14,006 bases of DNA from an uncultured Oscillospiraceae bacterium (GTDB lineage: Bacteria; Bacillota; Clostridia; Oscillospirales; Acutalibacteraceae), in contig CAUDRD010000012.1 in the NCBI GenBank assembly GCA_958451705.1, positions 1 to 14,006 of the forward strand, written 5' to 3'. Positions 7,311-13,961 of the stretch are shown here, piece after piece. A model generated the notes under the pieces. It searched no databases, had not been told where the DNA came from, and saw nothing but the letters and a program-made list of their open reading frames with translations. The first letter of the stretch is position 1. Every line of letters begins with the position of its first letter. The position numbers and the translations under genes are program-made.

Positions 7311-7350
7311 AAATCCGGGCTTCATCCAATGGATAAAGCCCGGATAAATT
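7311..7350 (-). terminator. Terminator of the rpsO-pnp operon
   Basis: Read on the minus strand, ATCCGGGCTTTATCC pairs with GGATGAAGCCCGGAT across a 3-base loop (7313-7345), 14 of 15 positions paired, followed by TTTTGC. It starts 38 bp after the pnp stop. A-rich and T-rich flanks on both sides could let it work in both directions. Confidence 0.9.
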
Positions 7351-7382
7351 TGTTATTTTATAATGTTAAGCCGAAACCGATT

Positions 7383-9548
7383 TTAGTTTCTTCTTCCGCC
7401 CTTGTGGAAATCTCTGCGGGGACGGCGTGTGTTCTCAGCGGGATTGTTTTCAGGAGTAAGTCCCTCAACCTCAATGAGAGCTTCACGGCGGGAAAGGTTA
7501 AGTCTGCCCTGGTCGTCTACTTCGAGAACCTTTACGATAACCTCATCGCCTACGTTTACAACGTCCTCAACCTTCTCTGTGCGCTTTACATCAAGCTGGC
7601 TGATGTGAACAAGTCCCTCTTTGCCGGGAGCAATTTCAACAAATGCGCCGAAGCTCATAAGTCTTGTTACAACGCCCTTGAAGATTGCGCCGGGCTCAGG
7701 ATCGTTGGCAATTGTCTCAACCATAAGAAGTGCACGCTTTGCATCGTCAATGTCGATTGCCGAAATAAAGACTGAACCGTCCTCTTCAACATCAACCTTA
7801 CAGTTGCACTCTGCGCAGATCTTCTGGATAACCTTACCCTGCTTACCGATAACCTCGCTGATTTTATCAACGGGAATCTTTGTGGTAAGCATCTTGGGAG
7901 CATACTTTGAAAGCTCCTTGCGGGGTTCGGGGATACATTTAAGCATTACTTCATCAAGAATATAGATTCTTGCTTTTCTTGTCTTTTCAAGAGCCTCTTT
8001 GATAATTTCAGGAGTAAGGCCGTGAACTTTAAGGTCCATCTGGATTGCTGTAATACCCTTGTGAGTACCTGCAACCTTGAAGTCCATATCGCCGAAGAAA
8101 TCTTCGAGTCCCTGAATGTCAACCATTGTCATGAAGCGATCGCCCTCGGTTACAAGACCGCAGGAAATACCGGCAACGGGAGCTTTAATGGGAACACCGG
8201 CAGCCATAAGTGAAAGAGTTGAACCGCAGACGGAAGCCTGTGAAGTTGAACCGTTTGAAGAAAGAACCTCGGAAACAAGTCTTATTGCATAGGGGAACTC
8301 CTCAACAGAGGGAATAACGGGAAGAAGAGCACGCTCTGCAAGTGCTCCGTGACCGATCTCACGGCGTCCGGGGCCTCTGCTGGGCTTTGTCTCACCGACG
8401 GAGTATGAGGGGAAGTTGTAGTGATGCATGTAGCGCTTTGCTTCCTCGTCGTCGATGCCGTCAAGAATCTGAGCGTCGCTTACAGGACCGAGAGTTGTAA
8501 CTGTAAGAACCTGAGTCTGTCCTCTTGTGAAAAGTCCTGAACCGTGAACTCTGCTGAGAAGGTCAACTTCTGCAGAAAGAGGACGGATTTCATCTATGGC
8601 TCTGCCGTCAACACGCTTGCCGTCATCAAGAAGCCAGCGGCGGACAACAAATTTCTGAAGTTTATAGAGGCAGTCGTCAAGCTTTGCTGTCTCTTCGGGA
8701 TATACCTCATCAAACTTCTCATGAACAGCCTCATAAATGGGCTGAAGTCTTTCGTCACGGATACGTTTATCATCTGTATCAAGAGCTGCACGGACATCTT
8801 CAATTGCGAACTCCTTAACAGCCTCATACATTTCAGGTGCAGGATCGTTTGAGGGGAACTCAACCTTTATCTTACCGATTTCAGCCTGGATGCCCTTGAT
8901 AAACTCAACGATTTCCTGGTTGACCTTATGAGCATACATAATACCGTTGAACATATCCTCTTCGGATACCTCGTTTGCTCCTGCCTCGATCATTGCAACA
9001 AGGTCGGCAGTTGAAGCGACTGTAACGTACATTTCGCTCTTTTCTTTTTCCGCAGCTGTGGGGTTAATGACGAACTTGCCGTCAACAAGACCTACGACAA
9101 CGCCGCTGATAGGACCGTCCCAGGGGATGCTGGAAATTGAAATAGCTACAGAAACACCGATCATAGCTGTGATTTCCGGTGAACAGTCAGGGTCAATTGA
9201 CATAACTGTTGCGACAACGCCTACATCGTTTCTCATATCCTTGGGGAAAAGAGGACGGATAGGTCTGTCAATAACACGGGAAGCAAGGATTGCTTTCTCG
9301 CTGGGTCTGCCCTCACGGCGCTGGAAAGAACCTGGGATCTTACCGGCAGCGTAAAGCTTTTCCTCAAAATCAACTGAAAGGGGGAAGAAGTCGATTCCCT
9401 CTCTGGGCTTTGCAGCCATTGTTGCGTTACAGAGAACTTCTGTCTCACCGTAGCGGATAAGGCATGAACCGCCTGCAAGCTGAGCCATTTTACCGGTTTC
9501 AACTACAAGGGGTCTGCCGGCAAGTGTTGTTTCAAACTTTCTGAACAT
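7383..9548 (-). CDS. pnp: Polyribonucleotide nucleotidyltransferase (polynucleotide phosphorylase)
   Basis: This 721-residue protein of normal family length degrades RNA 3' to 5' with phosphate, releasing nucleoside diphosphates, and works as a trimer in RNA turnover. Domains in order: first RNase PH-like domain (about 1-140, with GSFQRREGRPSEKAILASRVIDRPIRPLFP), a helical linker (about 145-235), the catalytic second RNase PH domain (about 300-530, with GRREIGHGALAERAL, SNGSTSQASVCG and FFGDMDFKVAGT, whose acidic pair binds the metal), a KH domain (about 553-612, GKQG loop) and an S1 domain (about 620-690, GAFVEIAPGKEGLVHISQL). The tail is basic (RRPRRDFHKGGRRN). The ATG at 9548 has GAGAGG 8 bases upstream. 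It lies 197 bp downstream of rpsO, the common order in bacteria, with a long hairpin in the gap. Confidence 0.98.
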   Translation of the reverse strand: MFRKFETTLAGRPLVVETGKMAQLAGGSCLIRYGETEVLCNATMAAKPREGIDFFPLSVDFEEKLYAAGKIPGSFQRREGRPSEKAILASRVIDRPIRPLFPKDMRNDVGVVATVMSIDPDCSPEITAMIGVSVAISISSIPWDGPISGVVVGLVDGKFVINPTAAEKEKSEMYVTVASTADLVAMIEAGANEVSEEDMFNGIMYAHKVNQEIVEFIKGIQAEIGKIKVEFPSNDPAPEMYEAVKEFAIEDVRAALDTDDKRIRDERLQPIYEAVHEKFDEVYPEETAKLDDCLYKLQKFVVRRWLLDDGKRVDGRAIDEIRPLSAEVDLLSRVHGSGLFTRGQTQVLTVTTLGPVSDAQILDGIDDEEAKRYMHHYNFPSYSVGETKPSRGPGRREIGHGALAERALLPVIPSVEEFPYAIRLVSEVLSSNGSTSQASVCGSTLSLMAAGVPIKAPVAGISCGLVTEGDRFMTMVDIQGLEDFFGDMDFKVAGTHKGITAIQMDLKVHGLTPEIIKEALEKTRKARIYILDEVMLKCIPEPRKELSKYAPKMLTTKIPVDKISEVIGKQGKVIQKICAECNCKVDVEEDGSVFISAIDIDDAKRALLMVETIANDPEPGAIFKGVVTRLMSFGAFVEIAPGKEGLVHISQLDVKRTEKVEDVVNVGDEVIVKVLEVDDQGRLNLSRREALIEVEGLTPENNPAENTRRPRRDFHKGGRRN

Positions 9549-9592
9549 TCTTTTTACCTCTCTTTATATTTTTCTTTTTAAGGGAGGCATTG

Positions 9593-9651
9593 TTTTAGCA
9601 ATAAATCCGACCTTTAAAAGGCCAGTTTAAAAGCCCGATTCACTGCTAAAA
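9593..9651 (-). promoter_or_regulatory. Long hairpin in the pnp leader between rpsO and pnp (possible RNase III-type site)
   Basis: In minus-strand RNA, 9651-9637 pairs with 9607-9593 (15 bp, two G-U), then a single G/G mismatch, then 9635-9626 pairs with 9609-9618 (10 bp, two G-U), closing a 7-base loop (9619-9625). On the plus strand the same wobble positions become A/C clashes, so the structure is specific to the pnp transcript. No T tract follows, so it is not a plain terminator. In E. coli a comparable pnp leader stem is cut by RNase III and used for autoregulation; that role here is inference. Confidence 0.65.
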
Positions 9652-9700
9652 ACCAACTGCCTGTCCCTTTTTGACCTTTAGTGCTTATTTCTTCACAAAT

Positions 9701-9733
9701 CAAGGCAGGAAGAGTCTGCCCCCGCCTGCCCTG
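9701..9733 (-). terminator. GC-rich hairpin directly after rpsO (possible attenuator)
   Basis: In minus-strand RNA, CAGGGCAGG (9733-9725) pairs with CCTGCCTTG (9709-9701), including one G-U, across a 15-base loop. It starts 12 bases after the rpsO stop. The following ATTTGTG is a poor T tract, so partial termination or 3'-end protection of rpsO mRNA is more likely than full termination. Confidence 0.4.
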
Positions 9734-9745
9734 CTTTTGCGAAAA

Positions 9746-10009
9746 TTATTTACGGATTCCAAGTCTTGCAATGATTGAACGGTATCTCTCAATATCCTTC
9801 TTCTGAAGGTAAGCGAGAAGGTTACGTCTGTGACCAACCATCTTGTGAAGTCCGCGGCGTGAGTGATGGTCCTTCTTGTGAACCTTAAGGTGCTCGGTAA
9901 GGTCGTTGATTCTCTTTGTGAGAACGGCGATCTGTACTTCGGGAGAACCTGTGTCACCCTCGTGAGTAGCGTATTCGGCCATTATTGCCTGCTTCTCTGC
10001 ATTTGTCAT
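9746..10009 (-). CDS. rpsO: 30S ribosomal protein S15
   Basis: This 87-residue protein binds the central domain of 16S rRNA early in small-subunit assembly. Family blocks are clear: GDTGSPEVQIAVLTKRINDL, then HLKVHKKDHHSRRGLHKMV with the His/Asp/Arg RNA-binding residues, and RRNLLAYL near the end. The longest frame starts at a GTG at 10018, but that GTG is inside the GAGGTG ribosome site (10016-10021). The ATG at 10009, 6 bases downstream, is the likely true start and gives the normal S15 length. The gene heads the rpsO-pnp operon behind a strong promoter and a structured leader. Confidence 0.97.
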   Translation of the reverse strand: MTNAEKQAIMAEYATHEGDTGSPEVQIAVLTKRINDLTEHLKVHKKDHHSRRGLHKMVGHRRNLLAYLQKKDIERYRSIIARLGIRK

Positions 10010-10108
10010 GTTTTTCACCTCTTATAAATATTTACCCGAAAACCCAGCATAAGGCCGGTGAAAACCGCAGTGCGGTGTACCCCTTATTCCGAGTAAAGGG
10101 CATAATGC
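10010..10108 (-). promoter_or_regulatory. Structured 5' leader of rpsO, likely S15 autoregulatory RNA
   Basis: The leader from the predicted start (about 10108) to the ATG is about 100 bases. In minus-strand RNA it can form CCCTT/AAGGG (10100-10096 with 10085-10081), then ACCGC-ACT-GCGGT (10076-10064), with flanking GCAT and ATGC segments (about 10107-10104 with 10050-10047) able to close a three-way junction. S15 leaders of Bacillus and Geobacillus are known three-way-junction RNAs bound by S15 to repress translation. The match here is by topology only; no covariation was tested. Confidence 0.45.
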
Positions 10109-10114
10109 GTAAGT

Positions 10115-10143
10115 ATTATATCATAAGCGGATAAAGGTGTAAA
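10115..10143 (-). promoter_or_regulatory. Strong sigma-A promoter of the rpsO-pnp operon
   Basis: Read on the minus strand: TTTACA (10138-10143), a 17-bp spacer, then consensus TATAAT (10115-10120) preceded by TGA, an extended -10. The predicted start is near 10108. Confidence 0.8.
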
Positions 10144-10456
10144 GTGATTTTTGAGTTTTATAAAAATATTTGTATACATTAATTATATTATTTTAATGCC
10201 TACCGAATTAAACCTTTGTCGAGTTTTTTTATCCGCTTTTACAGGCTCTTTTCACAATACATTATACACTTTTCTGAAAGGTTTTAACAGAATTTTATTT
10301 TGAGTTTTTCTCATGTCATTATTGCCTTTTATTTTAAATATAATTACTTTGCAGCGGCAAAAGGTTACGAATTGAAGCTTGTTTGTAATACTTTTTAAAA
10401 GTTTGTTTAACAATTAGTAACTTATTCCTCTAAAATTAGTCACAAGCTGCTGGTAT
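10144..10456. other. AT-rich gap between the divergent rpsO and UspA-like promoters
   Basis: About 300 bases with no credible gene. The sequence is strongly AT-rich with T runs and short palindromic stretches (for example CTTTTTAAAAG near 10391). I see no clear RNA gene, repeat family or terminator. Confidence 0.6.
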
Positions 10457-10484
10457 TATAATGTCAGAAACAACGAAGGAGGTG
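10454..10484 (+). promoter_or_regulatory. Promoter -10 region and strong ribosome site of the UspA-like gene
   Basis: TATAAT (10457-10462), or overlapping extended TGG-TATTAT (10451-10459), lies about 30 bases before the start, with no good -35. An unusually strong AAGGAGGTG (10476-10484) follows, with 8 bases to the ATG. The leader would be only about 24 bases, so translation should be efficient. Confidence 0.5.
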
Positions 10485-10492
10485 AAAATAAG

Positions 10493-10921
10493 ATGAAGGG
10501 CAAGGCTCACGTGCTTGTCTGTGTCACTCAACAGTCAAGCTGCGAGAGGCTTATTGAGGCGGGAGCGTCAATTGCAAAGTCCCATGATATGGAACTGAGT
10601 GTTATCAATGTTCAGCCTGAAAAGGATTGCTATTCCCCAAACCCTGAAGCAATGGAACATCTTTACGGCGTATGCAAAAAGTTCGGAGCGGAAATGAACG
10701 TATATTTCAGCGATGCGCCGGCAGTGGTAACCGCAGTTTATGCGATGAAAAACAATGTTAAAGTAGTTACGGCAGGTTTCCCCGGAGAAAAAAGCTCAAG
10801 ATTTATTGCAGAAATAAGAATGCTTCTCCCCGAAACAGTAATTACTATGGTCGATTCAGATAAGAAAATTTACAACATGATACCCGAGGCTAACAAAAGC
10901 CTTACGGGAATAAGAGTTTAA
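10493..10921 (+). CDS. UspA/KdpD-like universal stress domain protein
   Basis: This 142-residue soluble single-domain protein has an alternating beta/alpha pattern starting with HVLVCVTQQSSCERLIEAGASIAKSHDMELSVINV (6-40), very close in style to the Usp domain of KdpD sensor kinases (LVCVSxxxxSERLI..A..LA). The segment VVTAGFPGEKSSRFIAEIRMLLPETVITMV (91-120) replaces the usual ATP loop; the G-x2-G-x9-G(S/T) pattern is not complete, so ATP binding is doubtful. A Usp role in stress or potassium signalling is suggested by family only. It stands alone between a strong ribosome site and a terminator, divergent from rpsO. Confidence 0.7.
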   Translation: MKGKAHVLVCVTQQSSCERLIEAGASIAKSHDMELSVINVQPEKDCYSPNPEAMEHLYGVCKKFGAEMNVYFSDAPAVVTAVYAMKNNVKVVTAGFPGEKSSRFIAEIRMLLPETVITMVDSDKKIYNMIPEANKSLTGIRV

Positions 10922-11009
10922 GACATTAAGTCTTGATAATATATTTCGAATACCGCAAAAAAGTGTACAAGGTCATTTTTCTTCTTTCATATTCTCCTCA
11001 AAAAGCAGG

Positions 11010-11052
11010 CAGGACAAACACAAAATAAAGTGTTTGCCCTGTTTGTTTTTTT
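11010..11052 (+). terminator. Bidirectional terminator between the UspA-like gene and the SRPBCC gene
   Basis: CAGG-A-CAAACAC (11010-11021) and GTGTTTG-C-CCTG (11030-11041) form an 11-bp stem with one bulged pair and an 8-base loop, followed by TTTGTTTTTTT. On the minus strand the odd pair becomes G-U and a TTTTT tract follows a few bases later, so it can also end the hisHF operon transcript. Confidence 0.85.
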
Positions 11053-11124
11053 ATTTAATGTTGAAGTATGTTTCCGCCCGAAGATAAAATCTCTGCTGTA
11101 TAATTGTTGAATTGACACCTTGCA

Positions 11125-11517
11125 TTATAACAAAGCGTTTTTTAGATCAGAAACAAACTGCTTCTGCTGTTTCTTTAGGTACAATTTTACAAAGGGTTTA
11201 AAATAAATCTTTTTGGCTTTTACATACTCGGTAAATTCAATTTCCGTTTCTTCGCCCTTTTCAGTAAAAACTCCTATCCAGTGCCCTTCCATATTGGTGT
11301 TTTGCATATCGAACTCCCAGCGCTTCAAGGGCTCAGTTAAAGTAATTGTAAAAGTAGTGGGGTATCCGTCCTTTGTATATTCAATAAACTGATTTTCGTT
11401 AATAACTTTCGTTTTGCTCAAATCGCTTCGCCAGGCATAATGTGTAACATCCGTTACGGTATCCCACACTCTCTGAACATCCTCTTTGATAATAGCCTTA
11501 ACCTTTACCTGTGTCAT
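11125..11517 (-). CDS. SRPBCC (START/polyketide cyclase-like) domain protein
   Basis: This 130-residue protein has the helix-grip fold pattern: VKVKAIIKEDVQRVWDTVTDV at the start (charged strand, then an Asp-rich first helix), several beta strands with KRWEFDMQN and HWIGVFTEKGEETEIEFTEYV, and a long C-terminal helix (YLKKQQKQFVSDLKNAL). The fold makes a hydrophobic cavity for lipids or other small ligands; no ligand can be told from sequence. The longest frame begins at a GTG (11526) lying inside GAGGTG. The ATG at 11517, 6 bases after that site, is preferred. It is the last gene of the hisH-hisF unit, 53 bp after the YczE-like gene. Confidence 0.75.
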   Translation of the reverse strand: MTQVKVKAIIKEDVQRVWDTVTDVTHYAWRSDLSKTKVINENQFIEYTKDGYPTTFTITLTEPLKRWEFDMQNTNMEGHWIGVFTEKGEETEIEFTEYVKAKKIYFKPFVKLYLKKQQKQFVSDLKNALL

Positions 11518-11570
11518 TTCAGTCACCTCAGCCTAAGGTTTTCTATTGTTACAAACTGTTTCTTATATTA

Positions 11571-12218
11571 TCAGGCAGTGCCCTTTTTGGCTTTGTGGCT
11601 GCCTTCTATGAATTTTACCATATATTTGTGGAAAAAGCCAATAACCGGTCCGAGACCTAAAGTTATAATTACAGTGCCTATGCCTATTTCTCCGCCCAGG
11701 AAGAAAGCTGAAACAACTGCGGTGCCGTCGAGCAAAACCTTTGCCCAGGCAACTTTCCATCCCTTCTCTGTAAGAGCTACAACAAAATCGTCATTTGGAT
11801 TTGTGGGAAGAGACGATATCATATATGCCGATACGCTGGCAGCTATAATAATCATACCCAAAATCAGCATACCGTAGGACGAAAAAATACCGCTGCCTTC
11901 AAATCCTTTAAGCAGCGATTTCCACAGGTCTGTGAAAATTCCAAGAAAAAAAGATGAAATAAACGTCGTAACTCTGGGGAAACCTCTTCTAATAATTGCA
12001 GTTATGATAACCACAAGCAAGGCCATTGCGTAAATTACAATCGAAGTGCTTACATGAAGCTTTTCGGAAATTATAAAGTCAAGGGCATCAATTCCTCCGG
12101 CACCTGCATGGGCATTTATGGTAAGCACAACGCCTAAGGGCATGAACACAATGCCTATACCATAAAGAATCAAACTGCTGATTTTTTCTTTTCTAGTCAT
12201 TTCTTTAAAGTTCTTCAA
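11571..12218 (-). CDS. YczE/YyaS/YitT-type membrane protein
   Basis: This 215-residue protein has five or six membrane segments. It resembles the YczE group of Firmicutes: an early GIGIVFMPLGVVLTINAHAGAGGIDALDFIISEKL (about 21-55), then arginine-bounded loops and the segment SSLPTNPNDDFVVALTEK (about 136-152), typical of these proteins. The biological role of the group is not settled; YitT-like relatives have been linked to small-molecule export. The start is likely TTG at 12218, with AGGAG (12228-12232) 9 bases upstream overlapping the hisF stop. The first in-frame ATG (12200) has no ribosome site. Tight coupling to hisF suggests cotranscription, not a shared pathway. Confidence 0.72.
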   Translation of the reverse strand: MKNFKEMTRKEKISSLILYGIGIVFMPLGVVLTINAHAGAGGIDALDFIISEKLHVSTSIVIYAMALLVVIITAIIRRGFPRVTTFISSFFLGIFTDLWKSLLKGFEGSGIFSSYGMLILGMIIIAASVSAYMISSLPTNPNDDFVVALTEKGWKVAWAKVLLDGTAVVSAFFLGGEIGIGTVIITLGLGPVIGFFHKYMVKFIEGSHKAKKGTA

Positions 12219-12230
12219 GTCTCATATCTC

Positions 12231-12989
12231 CTAAAATCTAATTGGAATATCCCTATCCCTTAAATATTCTTTAAGTTCTCTGATAGGTATTTCATTAAAA
12301 TGGAAAAGTGAAGCAGCTAAAACTGCATCTGCCTTTCCCACTGTGAAAGCATCATAAAAGTGCTCCTTGGCACCGGCTCCTCCGGAAGCGATTACAGGTA
12401 CTCCCACACTCTCGGAAACAGCTCTAGTAAGCTCAAGGTCATAGCCCTTTTTCTGTCCGTCGCAGTCCATACTGGTGAGAAGGATTTCTCCCGCTCCTCT
12501 TTCTACAGCTTCCTGTGCCCATTTTACTGCGTCAATACCAGTGGGTATTCTGCCACCGTTTAAATAGACCTCCCAGCCGCCGTTTTCTCTGCGCTTTGCA
12601 TCTATAGCGCAAACAACGCACTGACTGCCGAACTTATATGCGGCGTCATTAATAAGCTGAGGATTTCTCACCGCTGCTGAGTTGACGGATATTTTATCCG
12701 CACCGGCTCTGAGAAGCTGTGTAAAATCGTCAACGGACTTTATTCCTCCGCCTACGGTAAAGGGAATGAAAATGGAATCCGCCACTCTGCGGACTATATC
12801 CACCATTGTTCCCCTGCCCTCATGGGTTGCGGTTATATCCAGGAGCACAAGTTCGTCGGCTCCTTTTTTATCATATTCAATGGCACATTCAACAGGATCT
12901 CCCGCATCGCGGAGATTTACAAAGCTTACTCCCTTTACAACTCGTCCCATTTTAACGTCAAGACAGGGAATAATTCTTTTAGCATACAT
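12231..12989 (-). CDS. hisF: Imidazole glycerol phosphate synthase, cyclase subunit
   Basis: This 252-residue TIM-barrel protein uses ammonia delivered by HisH to turn PRFAR into imidazole glycerol phosphate and AICAR, linking histidine and purine synthesis. Catalytic Asp11 (IPCLDVKMGRVVKG) and Asp130 (CAIDAKR) are both in canonical positions when counted from the ATG at 12989. Phosphate-binding glycines are seen in FTVGGGI and VIASGGAG. The longest frame extends 8 residues upstream, but the ATG at 12989 has GGAGG (12999-13003) 9 bases before it and gives the usual N-terminus (MYAKRIIPCLDV). It begins one base after the hisH stop, so the two subunits are translationally coupled. Confidence 0.97.
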   Translation of the reverse strand: MYAKRIIPCLDVKMGRVVKGVSFVNLRDAGDPVECAIEYDKKGADELVLLDITATHEGRGTMVDIVRRVADSIFIPFTVGGGIKSVDDFTQLLRAGADKISVNSAAVRNPQLINDAAYKFGSQCVVCAIDAKRRENGGWEVYLNGGRIPTGIDAVKWAQEAVERGAGEILLTSMDCDGQKKGYDLELTRAVSESVGVPVIASGGAGAKEHFYDAFTVGKADAVLAASLFHFNEIPIRELKEYLRDRDIPIRF

Positions 12990-12990
12990 A

Positions 12991-13608
12991 TTAAAGCGCC
13001 TCCATTCCCGCAAAATTACGAAGCATATTAAGTCCTACGCTTCCGCTTTTCTCAGGATGAAACTGTACTGCGCAGAGGTTGCCTTTTTTAACTGCAGCAT
13101 CTATAACCGTTGAACCGTAAACGGTGCGTGCCGCAACCTCTTCGGGATTATCAGCGGTAAGATAATAGGAATGGACAAAATATACATAGTCGCCGTCCTT
13201 TGCCGAAGCAAAAACGCCGTCATGCTGTTTAATTTCCAGAGAATTCCAACCCATATGGGGAACCTTGATTCCCTCTTCCAAAGGAATTTTTCTTATCTTT
13301 CCCTTCAATATACCAAGTCCCTTAGCTCCCGGAGATTCCTCCGACTCTTCAAAGAGAAGATGAAGACCCAGGCAGATTCCAAGAAACGGCTTTCCGCTAA
13401 GGGCAGCCTCTTTTACCGACTGAGTTAGTCCGCTTTTATGCATACAGTCCATGGCGTCGCCGAAAGAGCCTACTCCCGGCAGAATAATCTTATCCGCTTT
13501 TTCTATTTCAGCCGCATCTTTTGTTATAATGCATGGTGCTCCAATAAAGTCCAAAGCTTTTTTAACGCTTTGAAGATTTCCTGCACCGTAATCTACAACA
13601 GCAATCAT
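12991..13608 (-). CDS. hisH: Imidazole glycerol phosphate synthase, glutamine amidotransferase subunit
   Basis: This 205-residue class I glutamine amidotransferase hydrolyses glutamine and channels ammonia to HisF. The triad is present: Cys79 (LGICLGLHLLFEES), His184 and Glu186 (VQFHPEKS). The oxyanion-site motif is PGVGSFGDAM, and the N-terminus MIAVVDYGAGNL is typical. A GTG 9 bases upstream (13617) is in frame, but the ATG at 13608 fits the family start; a weak GCGGTG precedes it by 6 bases. It is the first gene of the unit behind the promoter at 13657-13685. Confidence 0.97.
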   Translation of the reverse strand: MIAVVDYGAGNLQSVKKALDFIGAPCIITKDAAEIEKADKIILPGVGSFGDAMDCMHKSGLTQSVKEAALSGKPFLGICLGLHLLFEESEESPGAKGLGILKGKIRKIPLEEGIKVPHMGWNSLEIKQHDGVFASAKDGDYVYFVHSYYLTADNPEEVAARTVYGSTVIDAAVKKGNLCAVQFHPEKSGSVGLNMLRNFAGMEAL

Positions 13609-13656
13609 ACAAAACACCGCTTTTCTTAATCAATTGGTTAAATTATTCCGCAGGAT

Positions 13657-13685
13657 ATTCTAACACAAAAGCATATGTGCAACAA
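13657..13685 (-). promoter_or_regulatory. Extended -10 promoter of the hisH-hisF unit
   Basis: Read on the minus strand: TTGTTG (13680-13685), a 17-bp spacer, then TAGAAT (13657-13662) preceded by TGT, giving an extended -10. The predicted leader is only about 42 bases, too short for a long T-box or attenuator, so histidine control by such a leader is unlikely at this site. Confidence 0.65.
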
Positions 13686-13922
13686 GAATTATTTCAAGAA
13701 AATCCTTGCTTACAGCCATTTTTGACTTTTTAAACGAAAACATTAAACTTATGCACTTTTATTTTATAATGTAATAGTGCGTAAATCTCTTTTGCATAAG
13801 GTAGCACAGGCATTAGGTTCAAATCCAGATTGACAAAAAGGAGCAAGTTTGATAAAATCAAAAACAGCTATTATAGTTTTATTAAGTTATTATAGCATTG
13901 ATTGTTATACAATATTTAATAT
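13686..13922. other. AT-rich gap upstream of hisH containing a tRNA T-loop-like motif
   Basis: No credible protein gene. GGTTCAAATCC (13816-13826) is an exact tRNA T-arm/B-box-like string, but I could not fold a tRNA around it: the downstream TTGACAA has no upstream TTGTCAA partner. Two near-identical 9-mers, CTATTATAG (13868-13876) and TTATTATAG (13888-13896), lie just before the tRNA-Ser half and may be part of its promoter region. A weak frame from TTG 13849 with AAAGGAG upstream runs through the tRNA half and is probably spurious. Confidence 0.5.
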
Positions 13923-13961
13923 GGAGAGTTGTCCGAGTGGTCGAAGGTGCAGCACTCGAAA
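13923..13961 (+). tRNA. 5' half of tRNA-Ser(CGA); 3' half not recognisable in the window
   Basis: Acceptor strand GGAGAGT (13923-13929), TG, D-arm TCC...GGT with loop GAGTGGTCGAA (13932-13948), anticodon stem CAGCA (13950-13954) and loop CTCGAAA (13955-13961) with anticodon CGA (13957-13959) read exactly like a serine tRNA. The expected 3' anticodon strand TGCTG, variable arm and TTCGA/TTCAA loop do not follow; the next bases ACGAATGCCC share no pairing with CAGCA. The tRNA is therefore interrupted or truncated at the 3' side of the anticodon loop, unless the rest lies far beyond the window end. Confidence 0.6.

Noticed and set aside
7233..7775. 180-codon plus-strand open frame overlapping the pnp terminator and the pnp 3' end
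   Set aside because: It reads the antisense of the pnp S1 and KH domains and runs through the terminator hairpin; no ribosome site or family motif.
9700..9957. 85-codon minus-strand frame overlapping rpsO
   Set aside because: Out-of-frame shadow of the clearly conserved S15 gene.
10010..10018. GTG start at 10018 for S15
   Set aside because: The GTG is part of the GAGGTG ribosome site; the ATG at 10009 has ideal spacing and gives normal S15 length.
10919..10933. Small AAGAC/GTCTT hairpin at the stop of the UspA-like gene as its terminator
   Set aside because: Only 5 bp and no T tract; the strong hairpin at 11010-11041 with a T run is the better terminator.
12990..13013. Extended HisF N-terminus beginning at 13013
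   Set aside because: It would overlap the hisH end, adds residues absent in HisF proteins and ignores the GGAGG site before the ATG at 12989.
13745..13850. A complete tRNA around the GGTTCAAATCC motif
   Set aside because: No matching acceptor strands, a mismatch in the T stem and no anticodon arm of normal shape.
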